Positions 1-11,166 of a DNA stretch of 64,000 nt are shown here, piece by piece. The stretch is from contig NC_133103.1 in the NCBI RefSeq assembly GCF_022965805.1, forward strand, positions 26,640,655 to 26,704,654, read 5' to 3'. The translations under genes and the position numbers were made by a program. A model generated the notes under the pieces. That model was not told the DNA's origin, did not search any database, and worked only from the letters and a program-made list of their open reading frames with translations. Within the stretch, counting starts at the first letter, position 1; every line of letters begins with the position of its first letter. The DNA is from Primulina eburnea (taxonomy: Eukaryota; Streptophyta; Magnoliopsida; Lamiales; Gesneriaceae).

Positions 1-3000
1 TAAAAATGATTTCTTTTATATTATGGAGTGTTTAAGGCATTTTAAAATTTGTTGAGTCATGATTATTTATTTTAATCGCAGAGTTTAGTTTTTATCTTTT
101 CGGTTAAATAAGTGAGGTCGGAATGGAGTTGGACTATTGAGATAAAATTTAACAATAAGTAAATATTCCTAAATTTAATTTAAGCCAAAGAATAATTTAT
201 TTAATGATAAAGAATGTTTAAGGATTTATTTAATTAATTGGAGTTAAGTAGTAAATAAATTCTTTTATGTCCAATAATTAATTAAAAGCCTAAATTAAAA
301 TGTATAATCAATTGAGATAAATTAATCTAGGCCTATTTTATTTAAGAATTTGTTACTTAACATGTTAGTAATTTATTTTAAGACTTAGCCATGCATGCAT
401 GAAAATTACTATCCTAAATTAATTTATTATTTCACTAAAATACATAATAAGTGTTTAAAACTTTAAGGAGTTAAAATTCAATAATTAAGCAATATTTTAC
501 CTCCATTTATTAAGCAATTTTCGGCCCCTTAGAATCAATCCTTGCATGTTTGGCAACTCTCCATTATTGCAACCTTTCCTTATCGTTTCTTGGTATGATA
601 ATTCCATCATTTTAAAATCACTAACAATTAATAATTAAGCATCATCATGCACCTAATCAAACAAGTAATCTAGCCTACCAATCCCACAATTTTCGAGCAA
701 CAAGAAGGAAGGAATCAATCCTTGTGTCATTCAAATCCCTCACTTATAGCTCCTACCTTAATGCATTCCTTGACTCATTATTCATCTTTGTAACCTTCCC
801 CTTCACCACTTAACATTTCCTCCACTCCATACCTTCGAAATTTCAGAGAAAATAGCAGCTAAAATCGAGAATTAGCAACAAGAAGAAACAAGAGAGAAAA
901 GAAAAAAGAAAACTCCGTCTCCACTGCGCCGTGTTTGTTGTAGTGTTTGTTTTCTTCTTAAAAAAATTTCCAGGCATGTATATGTTATTATTTTCTCTTC
1001 AATCAAGTCTTATACATATTTTTAAACCATGTTGTGTCCATAAATCATGAAGAAAACATGAAAATAGGACACCAACTTTTGAAAAATTTGTGCAGTATTT
1101 TCGGCTCTCACTTGTTGCCTTCACGTTTTGAGCTGTGTCGGTGATTTCATGGATTGGATTGCTTCCAGGCGCTCAAGGCTGAATCTAGGCATGATATAGA
1201 GTGTGTTAGGAAGGCGTTGGTCCATTGTTTTAAGTCCATTCACCCCAGCAAAACAAATTTCACAGCAACTCTCCATAGTTGCAAATTTTGAGTCTCGATT
1301 TCCATGGTTGGTTGTCTAAGTTGAAGGTTCGAATCTTGTTTGGTCTAAGGCCAGTAACCATGGTTAGAACCCTTCCTTAGCATATCTAGGACATGACCAA
1401 GATGTCCTTTCAAGGCTTGGTTCATGGTCCCATCGCAATTTTAAACAAACAACACAAGTGCCCCTTCGGTTATCATTTCTGATTTCGTGTGAGTAGTTTC
1501 GGCTTTTGAGGTTTGGGTGGATCTTGGTTGGATTTTAGCCCCTAGCCATGGTTCACACAATACCTCATGATGTCTAGATCATGACATGGTCGATCATATG
1601 GCCACTGGAATGAAAATGACAGCAAAATAAAACAACACATCACACGCGCGCAACTTGGTTATCGGGTGGGAGTTTTGGGTTGTCTTAGGTGTTTGCTTTA
1701 TTTTTGGCCTAGGGCCCTTATCCATGGTTCAAGCCACACCTTAGGATGTTGGGAAGAGGCTCTGGTCGGTGATTCAAGTCCCAATGGCCATTAGCCTTGT
1801 AAACAAAGCGAAGCAAGCGCAGCTGCTGTCACTGAAATTTGACAGCAGTATGGTTGCGGTTCAGGAGGCTTGTGCGAGTACTTTGTTGCCTTTTAGGCTA
1901 TGGCCTTGGACTGGACAGTACCTCAGAGAGTTATGAAGGTCATTTTTTTGGTCGTTTGTGATTTGGTTAAGTTTAAAAGTCGTACGAGAATTTACGGTGC
2001 AATGTGCCAAAGTGACTCTCGAAAAAACGTTTTACAATTTTTGCCTCCATTCACTATTTTCGTGTATTAAAGTCCTTATGAACAATATTTCATCATGTTA
2101 GGTGTATTTTAATCATGACTAAACGATAGTTCGATGTTGGTTTGGGTTGGTACAGAGTCATGGTTGGAATATTAGTTTGTCGGTCGCGTTTGTCTCGTTT
2201 TTGGTTCGGATGTTAAGTTTTTGTCAAGTTAAGATTATTTACATGTTCTCATGTTAGAATTAGAACACAGCGAGCCTGGGAACGATCCAACTCATTCGGT
2301 AAAACAGGGTTATAATTATATTACATGTATAAAATATAAAATGTTTATTTTTGAGATATATGCTATATGACTTGTGGCCACCTTACGCTTATGGGATTGC
2401 TCCACCCGGTGACTTACGACCGGTTTATGATTATGTATCGGTACGGATATCCGTCCAAGGGCTGTGATGATCTCTACCGCCCAGTATACTGTGGTTTAGT
2501 CTGATTAGACGTGCATGTTATGTTATGGGCCACTTGCGTAGAAACATTATCTCTACCAAAAAATTACGATATGATATGTTATGACAGAGCTCTATCGAGC
2601 AAAGCTTTTATGTATGATTTTCAGATATGAACGTGTTTATAATTATCCATGACACGATTTTCACTTTACACTTTACGAGACGATATTTTTTTAAGTTACA
2701 CGAAATTTTATGACATATTTACTTGTTATTCACGATATATGCATGCTGAGTCTTTAGACTCACTAGACGTCATTGTTGTAGGTACTGATGAGGTCGAGAC
2801 TGAGGGCGAGGACCAGTGAACTAGCTTGGGTCAGCAATAATAGGAACCCGAGGACCTCACTTTTCATCATTTACTATTTATACTCAAACTCAATTTTTAC
2901 TTTGATGAATTATTTTTAAGTTGTGGTTTTGAAAAAAAATATTTACTTCCGCTGTTAATTTGAACATTAAATCTTTTTATCAGTTTTATTTTATGAATGA

Positions 3001-3075
3001 TGCATGATATTTATTTAAAGAGAAAAATTTTAAATAATTCTGCAAATTTACAAATACGAAATACGGGCCTCTACA
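1..3075 (+). repeat. Partial long gypsy-type LTR (left edge outside window)
   Basis: No gene is visible. The stretch is AT-rich at its left and becomes mixed from about 900. Near 2740-2840 it has the 'gctgagtctttagactcac ... gtaggtactgatgaggtcgag' style that I associate with the R/U5 part of Tekay-like gypsy LTRs, and it ends in the LTR-like terminus GGGCCTCTACA at 3075. No primer-binding site follows, so this is either a 3' LTR, a solo LTR or a truncated copy. Its start lies upstream of the window. The gypsy assignment rests on style and terminus only. Confidence 0.5.
1290..1850 (+). repeat. Degenerate ~180-bp tandem repeats inside the LTR
   Basis: The sequence CCATGGTT, followed by a similar stretch (accc/acac...ctta/tcat...gatgt or atctagg), recurs at about 1358, 1546 and 1722. 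That is a spacing of about 188 and 176 bp. Each copy is preceded by a 'ggcc.ag/tagcccctag' block and followed by 'aaacaaa.c.acac'. This reads as three to four diverged copies of one unit within the LTR leader. Copy number and identity were judged by eye. Confidence 0.5.
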
Positions 3076-3275
3076 AATAATGTTTCTCGATAAAACAATT
3101 CAGCGTTGTTTTCATCAAATGGGTTTGATCCATATATAGATGACTTGAATCCAACGTCTATAACTAAAATGGCTTCTTTGACTTCTGATAGAAACATCTT
3201 TATTGCTGAAAGTAGTTCCTGCAAAAAAGCTTCAGAACAATCAGTCTTGTTACATACTAAAATAGGTAATGCGTA
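3076..3275 (-). pseudogene. Unrecognised coding-like fragment between two retroelements
   Basis: On the minus strand about 66 codons are open, bounded by an in-frame TAA at 3276-3278. The translation looks protein-like: it contains ALPILVCNKTDCSEAF and later EAILVIDVGFKSSIYG, with a normal mix of hydrophobic and charged residues. I do not recognise the family. It lies between the end of the upstream LTR (3075) and the broken edge of the Gypsy-1 5' LTR (3298), so it may be an exon scrap of a host gene or a piece of another element. Chance openness of an AT-rich frame is the alternative. Confidence 0.3.
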
Positions 3276-3297
3276 TTAAATAACTTTGTTCAGCATC

Positions 3298-3528
3298 TCA
3301 TGCATGGCATCATTGCATTTCTATGTCATATATCGTGGTTTCTTGATGTCTCGTACTGGGGTTACTGACCCCCGAGAGGGGGCTGTCGTGTCTTTTGTGT
3401 GTGGACATGACAGGTGGTACAGGTGGTTCAACCTCAGGCGCTCCAGAGGAAGCCTCAGGAAGTACCAGAGCTCCTTGAGAGTGGGCTCAGTGGTATTTAG
3501 GTACTGCGTGGCGTTGCTGTCTCCCAGA

Positions 3529-3581
<53 letters not shown>

Positions 3582-3874
3582 TATATATTTGGAGGATTTT
3601 ATTATGGTATTATCGAGCCTTGTCGACTCTATGATATTTTGGTTTGTATATGTCATGATTTTGTCTTGTTGGCACATGTTTATGCTGTTGTGTTTATTGA
3701 GGGCATATGTTGTGTATTTTGAGTATTTGATTTTATGATATGTCCTACTTATGCAAAGGTCATACCGAAATTTTTATACGCCCAAACGCAAATTTTTAAC
3801 TCACTTTTCCGCTGTTGACTGATTAATCAAGATTGCATGTTAATAAATCGTGATTAGGATAACGGGCTTTCACA
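3298..3874 (+). repeat. Gypsy-1 5' LTR remnant, 5'-truncated
   Basis: From TCATGCATGGCATC at 3298 to TTTCACA at 3874 this matches the end of the Gypsy-1 3' LTR (about 19508-20039) nearly base for base. The sequence left of 3298 does not match the 3' LTR. About 1.5 kb of the LTR start is therefore missing, lost by deletion or recombination. A (TA)n tract has expanded inside it. Confidence 0.88.
3532..3578 (+). repeat. (TA)n microsatellite in Gypsy-1 5' LTR
   Basis: About 47 bp of pure TA. The same site in the 3' LTR (about 19741-19751) has only a short imperfect tatatgtatata, so the tract expanded after, or diverged since, insertion. Confidence 0.95.
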
Positions 3875-3876
3875 GT

Positions 3877-3888
3877 TGGTATCAGAGC
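3877..3888 (+). other. Gypsy-1 primer-binding site (tRNA-iMet)
   Basis: TGGTATCAGAGC lies two bases after the LTR end. It is complementary to the 3' end of plant initiator tRNA-Met, the usual primer of plant LTR retrotransposons. Confidence 0.9.
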
Positions 3889-4116
3889 GTAGACTGGGAT
3901 ACCCTCGTACTAGAGTTAGTACACTCGAGTTTAGGCACAAGAAATTTGTGCGCATGTGTTTGATTAGTTGAAATTACTTGCTCTTGTTTGGCATGAATTA
4001 TATGTGAGTATCTCAGAGATATGACATTTAGATTATACATTTGAGTTGTATTTCAGTGTTTTGGATTACATTGAGGTTATTGAATATTTTGAGAATTTAA
4101 CCTTAAATCTTGTAGA

Positions 4117-5142
4117 ATGGCAACTAGAGGAAATAAAGGGAAAGGAAAAGAAGTGGCTCAGGAGTCTGGGGCACAGAATATCGGAGGAAATGACAGAGTT
4201 CCTCGAGGTAGGCGTGGGCGTGCTGCTGCAGAGATAGCCGCTAAAGCTGATGTAGAGGTAGAACAGTTAGGGCACCGAGTTGATGAAATGGAATTGGCTG
4301 TAGCTCGATTTCAGAATATGCATCCTGCGAAATTATTTGGAAATGAAGGCAGTGATCGAGCAGAAGGATGGTTTAAACACATGGAATTCCTGTTCAACAC
4401 AGTACATTATGATTCTGATAGAAGATTAACTATGGCAATCCTCCAACTACGGGATTGTGCACAGCGTCGGTGGGAGGCTACTACAAATGTACTGCAACAA
4501 ACAGGTAGTCAGATTACTTGGGAGGTGTTTCGTGCTAAATTTCTCCAAGAATATGCTCCACCATCCTATTACTCAGCCAGAGAATCAGAATTTCATCGAC
4601 TAGTTCAGGGAAATATGTTTGTTGAGGAATATGCCCGACAACTTTCTGCTCTTCTCACTTATATATGTACCCCCCTTGGCTGTCAGTGAAAAAGGAAAAA
4701 TTTCAAAATTTTTGGAAGGACTGGACTACCAAATACATGCTATGGTTATGGCTGGATCGCTAGGACTTATGCCGAAGCTGTTGACAAGGCGATTGGAATT
4801 GAAGCTGGATTGAAAAGGGGTAGACAACCACATGCTCCACAAATGACTAGTGATGGTTCATTTTTTTCAGCAGGTACACCATATTTTCCATCTCAACAGT
4901 CATACCAACAGCAGAAACAAAAACAATTCAGACCAAAAGGAAAGCAGTTTAAAAAGAAATATCAGTCCAGTTCCTCTAGTTCGAGCAGTTCACAAAGTGT
5001 GACAGGTGGACAGTACCCCGTGATTTACTGTGATCGATGCGGAGGAAAACATCCTACTGCACAGTGTTGTGGAGTACAGGGTTCATGTCATACTTGTGGT
5101 CACTCGGGGCATTTTGCCAGAGTTTTTCCGAACCGTGCATAG
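4117..5142 (+). pseudogene. Gypsy-1 gag (capsid and nucleocapsid), broken
   Basis: Starts at ATG 4117 (MATRGNKGKGKE). A capsid-like region (HPAKLFGNEGSDRAEGWFKH; ITWEVFRAKFLQEYAPPSYY) is followed by a Gln/Ser-rich linker and Cys-rich knuckles (CDRCGGKHPTAQCC, then CHTCGHSGHFARVF; the last cysteine of the second knuckle is lost). The reading frame shifts near 4670 and again near 4810, and a TAG at 5140-5142 interrupts the passage into protease. Gag would package the element RNA; this copy cannot be translated as one protein. Neighbour: the protease-RT frame continues from 5143 in the same frame as the knuckles. Confidence 0.88.
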
Positions 5143-5148
5143 GGACAG

Positions 5149-6483
5149 ATGCAGCCACAACAGTTGCCTTATGCTAGAGGTAGTTTTCCAGGTGGCTCAT
5201 CTCAGCGACCATTTTCTCCTGCACCATCCTACCAGCAGTCCAGTTACCCACAGGTCAGGGGTAATGTGCCACAGTCTTTCCAAGGTCCTCAACAAGCCCG
5301 AGTATATGCTTTGACCGAGGATCAGGCTAGAGAGGCTCCAGGCGGGGTGATCGCAGGTACTTGCCTTATTTACGATCATATTGCACAAGTTTTATTTGAT
5401 ACTGGAGCATCTCATTCATTCATTGCATCCGATTATGTTGATGAATATGAACTATGGACCACACCATTTCATGAAACTGTATCTGTGTCTACGCCAGCTG
5501 GTCGATTTATTCCATCTGGGAAAATTGTGTTAGACTGTGTGTTGCATTTCGATGATAGCATTATGATCACAAACTTGATTGTATTACCGATGCATGATTT
5601 TTATTGTATCATTGGTATGGACACACTGACTAGTTATCGAGCCACTGTAGATTGTTTTCATGGTGCAATACGATTTAGGACATACTATGGTAGCAAATGG
5701 AATTTTTATGGTCGAGGATCGCAGGCTAAGATACCGTTAGTCTCAGCGATGGAAATGTTTAGATTATTATCTTTAGGAAATGAGGGATATATGGTTTATG
5801 TTGTGGATGCTACCAAGAAAGAACCGAAATTAGCTGATATCCCAGTAGCGAAAGAATTTCCCGATGTCTTTCCTGAAGAAATACCAGGCTTTCCACCGCA
5901 AAGAGAAATTGATTTTAGCATCGACTTGATGCCGGGTACTGCGCCGATCTCTAGAGCGCCGTACAGAATGGCTCCTGCAGAACTAAAAGAATTGAAAGAA
6001 CAGTTACATAATTTACTTGAAAAAGGTTATATACGCCCTAGTATGTCACCCTGGGGAGCACCTGTACTGTTCGTAAAAAAAAAAGATGGTTCCATGAGAA
6101 TGTGCATCGATTATAGGCAGCTCAATCGAGTTACTGTTAAAAATAAATACCCTCTGCCTAGAATTGATGACTTGTTTGATCAGCTTCAGGGAAATTCTGT
6201 TTATTCGAAGATTGATCTTCGATCAGGATACCATCAACTTCGGGTTAGAGAAGACGATGTTCCTAAAACAGCTTTTAGAACTAGATATGGGCATTATGAA
6301 TTTTTAGTAATGCCATTTGGTTTAACAAATGCACCAGTAGTATTTATGGATTTGATGAATAGAGTGTTCAGAAATTTTCTGGATAAATTTTTTATTGTCT
6401 TTATTGATGATATACTGGTGTATTCGAGATCAAAGTGGGAACATAAAGAGCATTTACGATTGATTCTTCAAACTGTATGCTAA
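5149..6483 (+). pseudogene. Gypsy-1 protease and reverse transcriptase, interrupted
   Basis: This 444-codon open stretch holds an aspartic protease core ([11 protein letters not shown], about residues 80-90), a linker with [20 protein letters not shown], then the RT fingers and palm: [20 protein letters not shown], a [12 protein letters not shown] block, MPFGLTNAP, and the catalytic FIDDILVYS near residue 417. RT copies element RNA into DNA; the protease matures the polyprotein. The frame breaks at 6483 just after the palm, where a frameshift introduces a stop. The catalytic aspartates are present, so the loss is of continuity rather than of active-site residues. Confidence 0.92.
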
Positions 6484-7203
6484 GTTGTCGAAGTGTGAAT
6501 TTTGGATGGATAGTGTGATATTTTTGGGTCACGTGATATCAGCCCAAGGTATATCTGTAGATCCTAGTAAAGTTTAAGCAGTCCTGAATTGGGCTAGACA
6601 AACCAATATACCGGAGATTCGAATTTTTATGGGATTGGCTGGGTATTATAGACGATTCATTGAAGGATTTTCGCAAATTGCCCGACCTATTACCCAACTG
6701 ACTAAGAAAGATGCAAGATTTATTGGGTCAGATGAATGTGAGAATAGTTTTCTTACATTGAAAGAGAAGCTGACAACAGCACCAGTGTTGGCATTGCCAT
6801 CTGGATCAGGTGGATTTGTGGTTTGTGTTGATGCATCATCGAGAGGTTTGGGATGTGTTTTAATGCAACATGGAAAAGTTATTGCATATGCTTCAAGGAA
6901 ATTGAAAACACACGAATCCCGATATCCAGTTCATGATCTTGAACTAGCAGCCATTGTTTTTGCTTTAAAATTTTGGCGACATTATTTACATGGTGAGAAA
7001 TTTATTATCTACTCAGATCATAAGAGTTTGAAATATCTGTTTACTCAATCAGAACTGAATATGAGGCAGAGACGATGGTTAGATTTATTGTAAGGTTTTG
7101 ACTGTGAAATACAGTATCGGCCAGGGAAAATGAATCAGGTTGCAGATGCATTAAGTCGGAAGTATCAGGATGTTATGATAGCATCTATCCATGTCTGGTA
7201 GAA
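6484..7203 (+). pseudogene. Gypsy-1 RT thumb and RNase H, interrupted
   Basis: After the break at 6483 the sequence continues with LSKCEFWMD and FLGHVIS, contains a TAA in frame near 6577, and then is open from 6629 to 7093. That part holds [14 protein letters not shown] (end of RT) and RNase H ([32 protein letters not shown]). A TAA at 7091-7093 interrupts RWLDLL, followed by the RNase H end YRPGKMNQVADALSRK. RNase H removes template RNA during reverse transcription. Confidence 0.9.
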
Positions 7204-8767
7204 TTATGATGATTTATGTACTTCTGGTTGGAATTTTCAGCCGAAAGGCAATCATTTTATTATATCTGCTTTACAATTTGAGCCGAAGATTATTTCGAAA
7301 ATCAAGAAAGCTCAAAAGAATGATCCACAAGTTCAGAAATCGAAAGATTTGGTTTTGTCTGGTAACCAAGATAAATACAATATCTCATCAGATGGTTGTT
7401 TACGAATGAATAACAGGTTAGTGGTACCAAATGTCACAGGATTGAGAGAAGCATTGCTTTAGGAGGCACATTGTAGCCGTCATAGTGTCCATCCTGGTAC
7501 TCATAGAATGTACCACATACTGAAGCCATATTTCTGGTGGGATGCGATGAAAAGAGATATTTCTGAATTTGTAGCGAAATGTTTGACATCCCAGCAGGTT
7601 AAAGCCGAGAGAATGAAACCTGGAGGTATGTTACAGAGTTTAGAAATACCACAATGGAACTGGGAACATATTGCAATGGACTTCGTGACTCACTTGCCCC
7701 ATTCAAACAGAGGTTGTGATGCTATCTGGGTGATAGTTGACAGATTGTCCAAATCAGCACACTTTATTCCATACGATCGTACTTATGCTTATAATAAAAT
7801 GGCACGATTATATGTGGATAATATTATTCGATTGCATGGAGTTCCAGTATCTATTGTATCCGACCGAGATCCTAGATTTGCTTCCAAGTTTTGGAGTAGT
7901 CTTCAGAATGCTTTGGGTACTAAGTTGGCAATGAGTACAACTTATCATCCCCAAACAGATGGTCAGACATAGAGGACTATACAAACTTTGGAAGATATGT
8001 TACGATCAGTGGTAATGGATTTTGGTGGAAACTGGCAAGAATCTTTACCATTTGTTGAATTCTCATACAATAATAGTTTTCAAACAACTATTGGGATGGC
8101 ACCATTCGAAGCTTTGTATGGTAAAAGGTGTCGATCGCCCGTATGTTGGAATGAAGTTGGAGAAAAACCATTGACACAACCTGAGGTTGTTGAAGAAATG
8201 AATGAAAAGATTAATTTGATTAGAAAAAGAATGAAAGCATCTCAGGATTGTCAATCTAGCTACGCAAATAAAAGACGTAGACCTTTAGAATTTCAGGTTG
8301 GCGATCAAGTTTTCTTGAAAGTTTCACCATTTCGTGGAACAATGAGATTTGGGCGAAAAGGGAAGTTAGCTCCACGTTATATTGGACCGTATACTATTAT
8401 TGAGAGGATCGGTTTATTGGCTTATAGATTGGACTTGCCGCAGATTTTGTCTGCTATTCATGATGTGTTTCATGTATCTATGCTGCGGAAGTATGAGCCA
8501 GATCCATCTCATGTTCTGAGACCCGAGGATGTGGAGTTGGACAGTTCTCTTAGCTATGTTGAGTATCCTATACAGATTCTTAATCGAAAGGATAAGCAAC
8601 TTCGAAATAAGACGATTCCACTGGTTATGGTACAGTGGAGTAGACATGGGACTGAGGAGGCTACATGGGAATTGGAGGTTAAAATGCGGCAAGAATGGCC
8701 TCACTTGTTTGAAACTGTCACAAATTATTCCATGTACTCTGACTTACCTATGTACTATCCGTGGTAG
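7204..8767 (+). pseudogene. Gypsy-1 integrase with C-terminal chromodomain, interrupted
   Basis: The N-terminal zinc-binding region is degraded (VHPGTHRMYHILKPYFWW region near 7490-7540). The catalytic core shows WEHIAMDFVTHLP and a VSDRDPRFASKFW block. A TAG at 7970-7972 cuts it after TTYHPQTDGQT. The second part (7988-8767) has EDMLRSVVMDFGGNW, the GPY/F-like region (RYIGPYTIIERIG) and a chromodomain (YPIQILNRKDKQLRNKTIPL, later EEATWELEVKMRQEWPHLF). Chromodomains of this class direct integration to heterochromatin. The domain is the main reason for a Tekay/Del-like call. Confidence 0.9.
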
Positions 8768-8833
8768 ATGTGTAACTAGGTTGTATATAAGATGTGATGT
8801 GTGTTTTGATTTCGAGGACGAAATCTTTTGTTA

Positions 8834-8845
8834 GAGGAGGAGAAA
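8834..8845 (+). other. Gypsy-1 polypurine tract
   Basis: GAGGAGGAGAAA immediately precedes the 3' LTR start TGTAATGACCC. This is the plus-strand primer position. Confidence 0.85.
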
Positions 8846-9048
8846 TGTAATGACCCGATTTGATTATATGTTATTTGGAGATAATTAAGATTAATTATTT
8901 TAAACTGAGGAATTTAAAATAATTAAGCCAAATAATTAAATTGTGTGTTTATGAATATTTGAATTTTATAGCACACTAGAGTTGAAATAAAATAGAGCGA
9001 GTCAAATTTCAAATCCCGAAAAAATAAAAGATAAACATGCACACACAC

Positions 9049-9096
<48 letters not shown>

Positions 9097-9708
9097 TATA
9101 TAAAATATAAACATCATCATCTTGAATGTCTCGTTGGAAACCGCGCTATTCTCCCGTAACATTCTGTAAAAACTTTCATCCCATTTTCACCATCTTCGAT
9201 CGCTCGTATCTCTATCATCGGTCATCGAAAAATTTAAATAAATATATGGTTGGAAATCTCTCGACGAGAGCTACGTTTTGGTACCCATATTGAAGTGCTT
9301 CTCGACACTTTCCGAAAACCCGACGAAAAACGCCATCGGTTTCACCTCTGAAATCGCCGTCTTTCGCCGCTCAAAACTAAAATTTGATTGAGGGGTTTTG
9401 TTCCTTGTGTTGTAAGCTTTCTTTTGATACCATTTTTGCAAATTTTCGAGAACGACCCGTCGGCTCCGTTTTCTGCGTGATTCCGGTCATCTCCTCCGGC
9501 GAGTTTGCCGCCTGTTGCCGGTTAGCTTTGGTTTAGGCTCGATTTTAGCCACTGTTATTGGAGTTACAAGTTGTATCGGTGCGAATCGTTGCCTTTGTGA
9601 ATTTAATTCAATTTTGACTCCAATATTGTATCATTATTGATTAATTATTGGGTTATTGTTGTAGGTTTCAGAATTGTGCAAGTTGGAGGTATAATCTGAT
9701 GAACCTAG
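8846..9708 (+). repeat. Gypsy-1 3' LTR, first part
   Basis: Begins TGTAATGACCCG after the polypurine tract and includes a (TA)n run near 9051-9095. It is cut at the target site of Copia-1; the last five bases, CCTAG 9704-9708, are the left target duplication. Confidence 0.9.
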
Positions 9709-10200
9709 TGAAGAACCTAAAGGGGGGGTGAATAGGTTCTTTTAGGCCCTTTAGCGTTTTTAAAACGAGTTTGCAAAAATTGCAAGCGGAAGACTTGAGG
9801 GACAATCACAAATAAAATGAATGCGTAAAGTAAGTGCGTAAAATAAATGCGTAGTAAAGTAAATGCGTAAAGTAAAGAGGGATAGAGATGTTTATGGAAG
9901 TTCGACGAAGAATCGTCTACGTCTCCCCTTCTCGATGAGGATCGAGGTATCACTATATCGACTTGGCTTTAGGAGCTCCAAGCTAGCTTTTACAACCACG
10001 CCTCGATGCGTCTACTTGGCCTTGAGGGCTCCAAGGATAGCCACGAACTTTACAACCCACTCGAGAGTATTACTTTCACTCTTTTTCTACAACTCTTTTG
10101 ATATTACAACTCTTTTAATCAACGCACACAAGAGATAGTAGAAAGCTTTGTAAGAGACAAGAGAGTGGAGTGGGATTTTTTAAAATGCATCCTCAAAGGC

Positions 10201-10210
10201 CTATTTATAC
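10201..10210 (-). promoter_or_regulatory. TATA box of Copia-1 LTR (left copy)
   Basis: On the minus strand GTATAAATAG, followed by GCC. It lies just downstream (in element sense) of the dyad array, so the U3/R border should be about 25-35 bp further, near 10170. Confidence 0.8.
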
Positions 10211-10227
10211 TAGTCTTGGACGCCAAG

Positions 10228-10701
10228 GTTCGGATCTTCTGTTTATGCTTCGGAACGTCCGATGTGATTGAAATCAATTTCCGTAATTTTGGGATGACTT
10301 CGGATCGTCCGTTCTTGACTTCGTAGGGTCCGAACATGTGCTTCGGAGGGACCGATCAAACTTCGTATCTTCCGAACAGTTCTTTCAGACATTGTATGAC
10401 CAGCTTCGGAAGGTCCGAACTCAAGTTCGTACCGTCCGAACATTCCCGCGTTTCCGGAGATTTGAAATCTTCAACACTTCGTAGCGTCCGAAATGTCTTC
10501 GTAGCGTCCGAAATCTTACTCGATCAATCAGTCATATCAATTTGTCTCCGCATTGAAGTGATTTGATTGCTTGTGTTCGGAACGTCCGATCACGTCTTCG
10601 GAACGTCCGAACGCTCTCCTCGCAGCTTCCGAACAGCTTCTATTTTGCTTCTGAATTGCACAATTTCGGACCGTCCGAACCGAATGTCGGATCTTCCGAA
10701 C
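10228..10701. repeat. Array of TTCGGANNNTCCGAA dyads in Copia-1 LTR U3
   Basis: About 14 imperfect 15-bp dyads, e.g. TTCGGAACGTCCGAA and TTCGTAGCGTCCGAA, are spread over about 470 bp. Many are paired or in short runs with start-to-start spacing of 20-22 bp (near 10299/10320/10342/10362, 10404/10425, 10478/10498, 10575/10596, 10665/10686). The three central bases vary while the arms are kept. The array lies directly upstream of the LTR TATA box in element orientation. The identical array recurs at 18127-18600. Confidence 0.92.
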
Positions 10702-10858
10702 GTAACCTGTTCTTAATTTTCTGCATGCCTCAATATAAAACATTAGTACATTTTTAATCCAAGTTTTGGTATCATCAAAACAAAAACTTTGGGATATGTT
10801 ACAGCATTAAAAACATTAATCTCATCCTCGAGATTTGTATGCGTTTAAGGCGTAACAA

Positions 10859-10871
10859 TCTCCCCCTTTTT
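10859..10871 (-). other. Copia-1 polypurine tract
   Basis: On the element strand AAAAAGGGGGAGA ends one base from the 3' LTR start. Similar G-rich tracts also occur at 10941-10948, 11031-11042 and 12987-13000. Confidence 0.8.
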
Positions 10872-11166
10872 GATGATCACAAAACTTGGTTAAAAATTGA
10901 GATAACAATAATCAACATAATTTAAATTATTGTTAAATAACTCCCCCTTAATCAAATAACAAGTCTAAGAGGTTGAATTAAGGCGAATTTATTTAATAAC
11001 CATTTAATAGCAATTTTAACCAAATAAATTCTCCCCCTTTTTGTGATAAGCAAAAAGACATAAGCATAAAGAGAGACAAATAAACAGGTAAAATATCCAC
11101 TAATAAATGCAAGTTTTTTATACAATGATGCATAAAGATAAAATAAACAAAAAATAAAAACATAAT
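10872..11166 (-). other. Copia-1 spacer between third ORF and 3' LTR
   Basis: About 300 bp of AT-rich non-coding sequence. The only visible structure is two additional polypurine-like tracts (CTCCCCCTT on the plus strand at 10941 and CTCCCCCTTT at 11031). Confidence 0.6.

Larger units (their letters stand above)
9709..10857 (-). repeat. Copia-1 3' LTR (left copy)
   Basis: Plus-strand edges are TGAAGAACC and GGCGTAACA; on the element strand it begins TGTTACGCC and ends GGTTCTTCA. It carries the TATA box and the TTCGGA/TCCGAA dyad array described separately. Small reading frames inside it are repeated at the same offset (7,899 bp) in the other LTR and are not genes. Confidence 0.95.

Noticed and set aside
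3286..3738. A 150-codon plus-strand reading frame with a long Tyr-Ile run
   Set aside because: It lies inside the Gypsy-1 LTR; the Tyr-Ile run is translated (TA)n, and similar short frames recur in the other LTR.
10119..10757. Several short frames in the Copia-1 LTR with repeated 'GRSE/SVRN/PSE' phrases
   Set aside because: They are the dyad array translated in different frames on both strands; the identical set occurs in the other LTR.
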